From Icerya purchasi (lineage: Eukaryota; Arthropoda; Insecta; Hemiptera; Monophlebidae), in assembly GCA_039619475.1 (NCBI GenBank), contig CM077116.1, positions 301,052,464 to 301,116,463 of the forward strand: a stretch of 64,000 nt of DNA. The letters run 5' to 3'. Numbering within the stretch: position 1 is the first letter of the stretch; each line of letters starts with the position of its first letter. Of this stretch, positions 55,830 through 64,000 are shown piece by piece. Made by a program: the position numbers and the translations under genes. The notes under the pieces are model-generated. The model saw only the letters and a program-made list of their open reading frames with translations. It was not told the origin of the DNA and ran no database searches.

Positions 55830-57885
55830 TTGCATTTGTTTCAATATTCCTGATAAATACACTGCGGGAAATTCTGTTTAAAAAAAAATGGATAATCTTC
55901 TTTTATATATAAATAGGCAAAGACAAAACAGTTCAGTACCTTCTTCTCCACTGTTTATTAACCGATTTTATTAAATTTTTAGGATTCCGTAAATAAGATT
56001 CCGTAAAAACTTACGGAATCCTAATAAGATGGTACACAAATGAAAAAAATATCAAATAAAAATCAATAACACACGAACATCTTGACTTATAAACTTCAAA
56101 TTTGGAACATAAATCACAATTAATATTCTCTTTAAAACGATCTATACCTTAAAGAACCGATTACCTTGGGCGGAAAAAAACCCGAAAACCCGTCAGGAAT
56201 ATTTAATATGGTACATAAAACGACCTCAAAAATCACTTAAAAAATCACAACTCATCACCCGATAAACTTATAAAGCTGAAATTCAAAATATAAACTAAAA
56301 TGAAGGAGTCATTTCATAAAATCAGAAAATTATGCTACAAAAGTTATGTAAAGTTGCCGAACAGTTCAAAAAAGTGCAAAAAATGACGTGTCCTCCCCAC
56401 TAGCGCCGCGAGTATTACAGCTGAAAATTTTAAACGCGGTTTAAAATACGCGCATCCCCGTATAGTTCTCTAGTTTGGAACATCCGGCCTTCCAACTTTA
56501 AAACCGGACCTGCGGGGCGCCGAAAGCTCGAAATTTTGGAAGAAAATAATTTTTTTCTCGGGCATGCGATATATATTGTTGGAAAGATTTCTATTTGTCG
56601 GGAACGAAACCGTATTTCATATCCTTAACAAAACTTTCCAAGTTGCCGTAAAGTTCAAAAAAGCGCGAAGAACGACGTGTCTCCCCCCCTAGCGCCGCGG
56701 ATATTACAGCTAAAAATTTTGAACAGGGTTTAAAATATGCGCATCCCCGTATATTTCTCTAGTTTTGAACATCAAAATTTCCAGCTTTAAAAATAGACTC
56801 TTAGGGCGCCAAATGCTTGAACTTTTCCAAAAGAAATTTTTTTTCCCCGGGCTTGCGATATATCATTAGAAAGATCGCTATTTTTCGGGAACGAATCCGT
56901 ATTCCATTTTCTTAACAAAACTTTCAAATTTGCCAAAAAGTTCAAACAGCGCGAGAACTAATATATAGCCCCCTGTTTGCATCGCGAATATTATAGCTAT
57001 AAATTTCGAATGGGGTTGAAAATATGCTCATTCTGGCATGTTTGCTGTAGTTTATTTAAAATTTTGTGTATATATCTAAATAAATTTTATTTAAAAATCG
57101 TAACTGAAGTGAAATTACGTCAAGAAAATTATTGATTTTATTTGATGAACAGTTGAGAAATTAACTTCTCAGTATAGTAATCTAATAAATAGTGACAAAC
57201 AAGGAAGGTGGTTTAAGTAATAGTATTCAAATATAACTATATAGAAGTTCGGAAAACAAACAAGTACAATTACAAATTTTTAAATATTTATTGATAATTA
57301 ATCCTTCCAAAAGTCTAGTACTAAATAGCGTTTATTTATTAGAATTTATTTTTTTTTGCAATACAATATGGTGACACTGCGTGATGTGTGAAAAAGAACT
57401 GGACTAAAAATATCTGTTTTGTAATTATTGGTGTTTTGAATTTAGTATTATGTAAATGAAAATTATGGTAATCTTTAACTTAACATTCAGCGCATGAAAC
57501 CTCATGCTTGACTGAACTTGTTTTTTTCTGTTTAGTAACTATTGATGATTTTTAGAGCTTTCGGTCCACAAAATTTTGGAAACAGTTATGATTTGTTTTG
57601 TCGTATTTAAATAAAAAAGTAATAAAAAAAGTGAAAAAAGAAATCGCTCCAGCCAGTAAATCTGTTCTTATTGAAATGTTTTAATTTTTCTTAATAATCA
57701 TCACTATTGGTTTTTTTATAGTGTACTAAATCTTAAGTTGTCAGTTAATTTTTATATTGTAAGTACATATAAAAGTATATGTTCTCAGATATGTAATGAA
57801 CAAATATATAAGAGTAGGAAAAAATTTTTGAAATATACAAATTCATATATATTTTCCTAAAATTTTTAATGATAATTATGGAGAT
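55830..57885 (+). repeat. Continuation of repeat R, interrupted by unrelated DNA
   Basis: Bases 55830-55985 continue the match to copy 1 (51270-51425). At 55981-56022 a short hairpin (AGGATTCCGTAA ... TTACGGAATCCT) marks the change to other sequence, including the 288-bp tandem repeat. R-like sequence returns at about 57440 (ATTATGTAAATG...CATGAAAC) and continues to 57885, matching 51438-51787, but without the middle module present in copy 1. The family is thus modular and this copy carries an insertion of about 1.4 kb. Confidence 0.65.
56345..57048 (+). repeat. 288-bp tandem repeat, about 2.4 copies
   Basis: Three consecutive units start at about 56351, 56640 and 56927. Shared landmarks are GCCG(A/T)A(C/A)AGTTCAAA at the start, TAGCGCCGCG, CGCATCCCCGTATA, TAGGGCGCC or CGGGGCGCC, GCGATATAT and CGGGAACGAA, with each unit ending in CTTAACAAAACTTTC. 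The third unit is partial, losing similarity after about 57048. The units are GC-richer than the surroundings. No ORF persists across units. Confidence 0.85.
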
Positions 57886-58545
57886 AACAAAATCATCAGC
57901 ATATGACAAAATTCGTAATTTAGGAGATACCGGAGTATGAAATAAATCAAAGACATAAAAGTTAAACAATATTAGGTTCAAAACAGAGCCGTGAGCCAGT
58001 CCCCTGTAATATTAATTTATTCGAGTTTGCCTGGATTAAGGAAAAACAAGGCTCTCTTTGAAAAAGTGAACAGATGAATTTTGCTGCACTATCGGGGCTA
58101 TCTGATTTTCTTAACCTTTAAAATGGGAATCGATACATTATCGAAGGCTCCCCCTATATCCAATAAGGTCGCAACTAAAAGTTCTTTATATAAAAAGGAG
58201 AAGTAGAAAGACAATGGGCGATGCAATCGATGGTTCCTAGGCCAGGTCTGAAACCAAACAGACCTTGCGAAAAAGTACAATATTATTATTTTCAGTTCAC
58301 CATGTGAGAATCTGTTCTTGAATACAATCTCGAAACATTTTCCGAAACACATACACAAGATGCCAACGCGGTGGCCGATGGGTTGTCTTGCATATACCCC
58401 CCCCCCCCCCACCCAACAAAAAAAGCGCCAACTCAATCGGCCTGTAAGATAATGCTTTATTAGAAGGTTTGTCGGCTTTGGGAATAGCAAGTACCAGGGA
58501 ATTCAACGACTGAGGCGGAAAAGCACGTTCATGTAAGAAGTTATT
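57886..58545 (-). pseudogene. LINE Q: RT fragment
   Basis: The minus strand shows LVLAIPKADKPSNK and LSYRPIELA near 58500-58430, then FGFRPGLG-like WFQTWPRN near 58250 and ATLLDIGGAFDNVS near 58150. The catalytic box SYADDFVIS lies near 57900. Frameshifts separate these, and a poly-C run at about 58399-58411 disrupts one of them. Only RT remains. Its resemblance to the G/L/H group in the FDNV region suggests a distant relative. It ends at the border of repeat R. Confidence 0.6.
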
Positions 58546-60689
58546 AATCTATAATATTTATGTGACATGTTTTTCCAAAAAAATTTAGCCGAAAGTTTCG
58601 AACTCTCTAATGTGTATATTTTTTCACTTAAAAGAAGCGCAGGAAAAACGTGATAACAAGAAAATAAATTACTTCTAGTTTTTGTAATCAGTAAGTTCCT
58701 CGACAGTTTTCCGAAGGGCATTTAAAAAATAAATTACCGCCGTTGACATTTCGAATACATTGATATGGATATGTTCTACCTGCTATTCGAAAAAGTTTTA
58801 CTAAACTCTACTAAATTTGTAGCGTTTAATTTTCTTTTTTCTTTTTGCTTCCGATAAGAATATATCCTTAGAAAACAAATTTATTTTTACATTTTAAAAC
58901 TGGTGATAATAAACTGGTCAAAAAGCGAAAGGCAAGCCGAAAATTTTAAAAGCGGTAAGCTCGCTCAAAGTTACTTTGTAGCGAAAGACTTATCTACTTT
59001 AGATACCATAATTCTACTTTTTAAAATTTCTTTCCTCGTGCTCGAATTTTTTACCAACGTTTACGACGCTTTTCCCAATTCCATTAACGCACTTATTACA
59101 AATAATAAATTTTAAACATGTTTGCAATGTACCTATAGATAAGAAATATTTCTTCGCTTTTAGCTAAATAAAAAAGAAAGTGATAGGGGAATTTAAAAAT
59201 TTCATACGTAAACAAGGAAAATAGATAATTAGTTCTAAATATTTAAAGTGACGATTAGCTTAAAGTACCTATGCAAATTTCGAAATATCCATTAGATGTT
59301 TTAGAATTTAATATGTTTATAGATAAGCTATTAAATTTCTGTTCCGAAATACTCATTTAAAATTTTAACAAGAAATGCATTTTTTTTTTTTATTAAACGT
59401 GAGACTACTCCGCTATGGGAATTAAAACGAAAATTAAAAGATTTTTTTTTGATCAATAAAATTCACATAAATGTTGAAATCTGAGTACTAAATATTATGA
59501 ATTTATTCTTTCTTTTTCGGCGGGGGGGGGAGCATCTAAAATTCCACTCATAGTCATTTTTTTTCAATTATTTTGTTGACTTAAAAAATTTCGTATCTTT
59601 ATATTTACCGCATGATAATTCGCTCAAAACTTAGCCATCCGTAGCTGAGCAAAATTACAGGATTTAAAAAAATTGAATGATCCACTATATTGCAATTCAA
59701 CTCGCCATTGAAGTATTGCGTACTTTACATACAATCAGTATACCATGCAGTAGTGAAAAATTATTTTTTCACCTTTGTCCGGAGCTTCTCTCCCGTAAAA
59801 TTTTAATTTACTTGAAATATTCTCCTCTGCTAACAACACATCCTCTTTCCATACTCACAAAAGCCTTCTGTTTCCTTACACACACCGCCCAAACCTTAAA
59901 TTCTTTTTCCTCTTTATTGTTGTTATCATTAAATTAACCGTGTACCAACTTTTCCTCATAAAAAATACCATTCAAGAATCTTTTGTTAGAAAATTACATT
60001 TTTAAACTGCTTTTTTTCCACCTTCAAAAAGTTTTTGTCGTTCCTTTGGATGTACAATCCCGGAAAACTTGAATGCGAAATTGGAAGTCGGTATTCAACT
60101 GGACGGTAAATTGTTTCTGAGATAAACATCTAATTAATCATACACTAAAACTTAAAAAATTAAATTATATATTTTACTACCTAGAAATTTTTTTAATAAT
60201 ACACATGTATCTATACAAAGACGCCGAGAAGTGTAAAAAAATCGTAGCCTTTCTCAAAGACATCTCAGTATTCCAACTTATCTAACTTCCTCAGCCTTTA
60301 GCTGACTTTTTTGATTATTTTGTTGTTTCGCGCATTTTCCAATATTCAACATAAAATGTTATAATTCTCTGTAAAACCGTAGTCGCTAATGACCTTGTAG
60401 TCCAAAAGCGACTTGTAAATACAATAAATAAATAAATAAAACTATATACTGCATTATACCAGCCATTATTAATCTATGGAATCATGCACTGGAGCAAAGC
60501 CATTCCTTCTAAATATATTCCAGCGAAAGAAACAAATTCATAAACTTTTTTAGATCTATAAATTTTTCTTATGATGAAATTGGAATTTGAATAATGCCAA
60601 TGCCTATTAAATCCTCTTTTGGATATGATGGAATTCCAGTTTCGCTCATAAAGGGAAATTTGTAATTTTTTAAAACCATTTAACTCATT
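58546..60689. other. AT-rich region without recognisable genes
   Basis: About 2.1 kb of low-complexity AT-rich sequence with a G run near 59522 and many A and T runs. No motif, RNA gene or repeat partner was found by eye. ORFs up to 86 codons lack domain features. Confidence 0.45.
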
Positions 60690-63600
60690 TATTTCGTCTT
60701 CTTCTTCTTCCCGTTTCGGCCCACTATAGACCACATAGTTTCAGTTGTCGTTCTTTCTTTTCGCTTTCATTTACGCCCAATACTCCTTCATCCGTCCGCT
60801 ATGGTTTTTATTTCTTTCCAATGGCCATGATGTACCTTTTTTCATTTTTGGTTTTTCTTTTTATCTTAAATGGATCCGGTTATAAATGTCTTCAGCTGTT
60901 ATTTGCATTTCCGCCATATCCTGTTCTGTTTCTTTGAACCAATTCCATTTTGTTTTTTGGCCTTATGTATATGAAAATTGTCTACTGCTCAGTCTTGTAC
61001 TGTTCATTCTCACGATATGACCATAAAAACCAGTTCTTATTTTCCTAATTTTCTGTATTATATGTTCAAAACTTTAATGTATAGTTCACTGTTGTGTCTT
61101 CTTCCGTAGATGTTATTTTCTTTAATTGGACCAAAAATTTTCTTTAGTATCTCCTTTGTTTAATTTCTAGTTTTTCTATGAGTCCTTTTTTATTTAACAC
61201 AGGACATTCCGACGCATATAGCGCTTCCGGTAAGATTACTGCGTTGTAGCGTTTAAGTTTAGCATTAAAGTGTATGGATTTTTTCCTGTATATTTCTTTT
61301 GTCAGCCGGTATGCCATCTCCATTTTATTGACTCGTGCTCCTGCTTCTTCGACATAATCACTCTCCTAAATATTTAAATTGCTCTACTTTGTTAATTTTA
61401 TTGCAACTCAAGTTTAGTCATTCTGGCGCTTCTTTCACACTACTCATAAACTTTGTTTTCTCAAAAGAGATCAATAGTCCTGCTTTTGCCGCTTGTGTAC
61501 CTAGCTTACTTGCCTGTTTTTCCGCTGTCATTATAGAGTCCGACAGGATCACCTAGTCATCTGCAAAAGCCAGGCAGTCCACCTTAGTCCTTTATTTTTA
61601 TAGCCTATCGTAATCCTATTACCCAAATTTTCTTTATCCATTTCCTTATGCCATTCGCGAGTAACCTTTTCAAATACGCAGTTAAACAGTAAGAGTGACG
61701 GGCGATCCATTTGCCTGACTTTGGTTTTGATTTTAAAAGCATCCGAAACTTCTCCTCTGAATTTTAACTTCGGGGTGGTATTTTTTAAAGTTTGTTCAAT
61801 AATCGCTGTTGTTTTACGATCTAATCCTAATTCTTTTAAAATTGTAACTAACGTACTCCGATCTATGGAGTCATATGCCTTCTTAAAATCTACGAAGATC
61901 GCTACAAACTTCTTGTTCCCCTCAATTTTAAATACGATAAAATAAATTTAAGATTTTCTCCAAAAACCCGCCTAATACTCTCCTAGCTGCGAGTCTAATT
62001 GTTCGTTCGCTCTATATTGTAGTGCCTTTGACAAAATCTTGTATGTTGCCGGCAACAGAGAAATTCCACGGTAATTATTAGCATTCGTTTTGTCCCCTTT
62101 TTTATGAAGCAGATGTCCAGTTTACTGGAAGTTTTTCTGTATTCCATATCTCACTGATGATTTCTGTTAAAGTATTAATTAATTGGTTCGTCGCATATTT
62201 CCATAGTTCAAACACGATCCTTTCTTCGCCCGGTGCTTTATTATCTTTGAGCTGACGGATAATTTCTTTAATTTCTTCTTTAGAGGACGGACACAAGTCG
62301 GAGTGTGAATGTTCGTGGTTTTCACACAGAAAAGTTGATTCTCGATTTGCAGTACACTACTAGCAATTGGCAGTTGTCTTTATCGCTATGTGCAATTTTG
62401 GTCCCATTTTCTTTGAAATATAAATTAGGTGCGTGTATTTTGTGAGATTCTGTTTAAACGTCCGATAAGAATTGCGCACATTGTTTTTCTTAAACTTTCC
62501 TCGAATTTATTTCATTCTATCATTTCCAAAGGCACAGTTTGCCGCACGTATAATATTCGCAGTTTCTTTTCTTCTATCTACGAATTTATCCTTATTTGCC
62601 TGTGTTCTACGCATATTCCATTTTTTCCATGTGCTCCCTCTTCGTTTCACTGCTATATCACATTACTCATTCCACCAAGCGTGTTTCCTAGTTTTATTTA
62701 GCGAAATTGTCTCCTTTTCCGTTCTAATCAAAGCTTCTTTTGTTTGTTCCTAGTTTTATGGATTTAAAGTTTTTAACCTTTCCATGAATTCACCTGATTT
62801 TAGTCGTGTGGGGTCAAATTTAATAATACTTCTCCTCCGTATTCTCCTTGTGTTTTGCGGATTAATTTGACTTTAATTTTAGATAAATAATGATCTGAAT
62901 TGATATTAGCGTTCCTTAATACTTTGACATTTAAGATTTTTTGTCCTGCTTTTTTTTTCTATTGCTACATGATCTATTTGGAATTCTCCCAGGCTGTGAT
63001 TCGGACACGACCATGTCTTTTGTTTCCTCGGTAGGTGTTTAAACGCAGTTGACTTCATTATTAATTGAAATTATCAACATAATTCTAACAGTCTTTCTCC
63101 ATTTCGGTTCGTCCTTCGATGAGCTGGGTACTTCCCGATTATATTACAATTTTTTTTCTCCCTACTTAATTGGGCATTGAAATCACCTAATAATATAATG
63201 GTGTATTTTTTTTGAATTTTAACTAATATTTCTTCCAGTTCTTCCTGAAATTGACTCGTTCCTTCTGGATTCTTTTTATTTATTGAATTAGTTGGTGAAT
63301 GTACATTTATCATAAGTCTTACTGATATTTCAAAAAGATTGAGTTGATACTCGACTGTTCGGAAAATTAAAAAAATCCCGTACCTAGATGCGCTACATTT
63401 TTCATGACACATTTACATTTTCCTTTCAATATTCTATAACCTTCCGACTCAAAGGCTTCTTCATCTCTAAACCTCGTTTCTTGTATTGCTGCTATTAATA
63501 TGTTCTGATTTTGTCAGAGTTATTTTAATTTTCCCACCTGAAGAAGGGAATTTTCATTAAATGTTACGAAAAAAAAAATGTTTTTGATTTTTGATTTTTC

Positions 63601-64000
63601 CATAATGCCGTCGTGATAGCCTAGTGGCGTGAACTCTTGATCGTTGAGATAGTGGTCAAGAGTTCGATTCCCAGCGGCGGCCAAAAAGAAATAGACTGAT
63701 TTAGTTTAATGAATAGTTAGTGGCCAAATGATATTTACAACCCCAGGCCAGGTTTTAAAAAAATAAAATTAAAAATTTTTCCATAATCTTTCATTTTATC
63801 TGCACATGTCGGCGTAGGCACCCCAGAAAATGAACGCCCGCGTGCGTCGCCCATTACAAGGGTGGATTGGATACCACCTGCGATAGTTGCTTTTGCTAAA
63901 TTATTTGCTTCCATGATTCGACTACTGAAAAATATTTGTATAGGGCCGGTAGTTAGAGTATCGAGCCAGTATACTACTGAGGTTGTTAGCCTCAGAGTGG
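60690..64000 (-). pseudogene. LINE S: RTE-like endonuclease-RT, decayed, carrying a SINE
   Basis: Read on the minus strand: probable 5' sequence (64000-63788, with an open stretch AGGIQSTLVMGDARGRSF), then after the SINE the endonuclease (FNENSLLQVGKL near 63560, IQETRFRDEEAF, LLGDFNAQL near 63175). RT follows (EEIKEIIRQLKDNKAPG near 62270, then a KAYDSID-like motif near 61870). The catalytic FADD at 61554-61571 is followed immediately by a stop. The C-terminal block FYGHIVRMNSTRL lies near 61010 and TAEDIYNRIHLR near 60890. The 3' end is GAA-rich near 60690-60710. Frames change often and no full ORF remains. It differs in sequence from RTE-1 and RTE-2. Confidence 0.7.
63607..63774 (+). mobile_element. 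tRNA-derived SINE with 13-base target-site duplication
   Basis: A 75-base tRNA-like head (63607-63681) is followed by a body and an A-rich tail. The first and last seven bases of the head, GCCGTCG and CGGCGGC, pair completely, with one G-U. Pol III boxes are visible: A box TAGCCTAGTGG at 63617-63627 and B box AGTTCGATTCC at 63661-63671. The T stem pairs poorly, so it is not a functional tRNA. The 13-base repeat ATTTTTCCATAAT flanks it exactly (63594-63606, 63775-63787). SINEs use LINE enzymes for mobility; the partner here is not known. It lies inside LINE S. Confidence 0.9.

Noticed and set aside
63607..63681. Functional tRNA gene
   Set aside because: The acceptor stem pairs, but the T stem does not and the anticodon arm is ambiguous. 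The exact target-site duplication and A-rich tail identify a SINE.

Overview
This window looks like AT-rich nuclear DNA from an arthropod, most probably an insect, and it is almost entirely a transposable-element graveyard. The evidence is a mix of non-LTR retrotransposon (LINE) clades typical of insects (Jockey, RTE, and several RNase H-bearing families of the I/R1/LOA group), plus a Ty3/gypsy integrase relic, LTR-like sequences, a tRNA-headed SINE, satellite-like repeats and large palindromes. I see no bacterial genes and no complete host gene. The only host-like signals are a first exon encoding a signal peptide near 14.8 kb, a relic of unknown protein at 36.7-37.2 kb, and a few small ORFs near 33 kb.

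Layout, with letters used throughout. 0.2-0.6 kb: a palindrome. 0.7-11.7 kb: a satellite-like repeat of roughly 1.1-1.2 kb per unit, broken by LINE A (1804-5319, RT deleted), a young Jockey copy B (7244-9140, 13-bp target-site duplication) and a gypsy remnant (about 9161-10333). 11.7-14.6 kb: decayed LINE D (minus), next to the secreted-peptide exon. 15.1-16.4 kb: LINE 3' fragments E and F. 16.8-20.0 kb: RTE-1 (plus). 20.0-25.0 kb: nearly full-length LINE C (minus), with a candidate 13-bp target-site duplication. 25.5-28.9 kb: RTE-2 and LINE H. 28.9-30.9 kb: R1-like LINE I, split by a probable solo LTR. 31.5-35.4 kb: LINE fragments J and K. 36-38.3 kb: LTR-like DNA, an unknown relic, LINE ends M and N. 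38.3-48.4 kb: LINE L (plus), with LINE G (minus, 38483-43532) inserted inside its ORF1. 48.4-50.8 kb: LINE fragments O and P. 50.8-57.9 kb: repeat family R, including a palindrome of about 2 kb and a 288-bp tandem repeat. 57.9-64 kb: LINE fragment Q, then RTE-like LINE S carrying a SINE insertion.

Nothing here forms a host operon or pathway. The elements interact as insertions into one another. Clear cases are G inside L, B and A inside the satellite, the SINE inside S, and an LTR inside I. G is the only element whose ORF2 (endonuclease, RT, RNase H) reads open throughout, although G is truncated in ORF1. Most other copies carry stops, frameshifts or a mutated RT active site. Notable points are: a 29-bp tandem array in C whose copy number sets the ORF1 reading frame; a 235-codon extra open frame between ORF1 and ORF2 of G; a 1206-bp inverted repeat shared by K and L that carries the same inactivating frameshifts; and the isolated, well-formed promoter plus signal-peptide exon.
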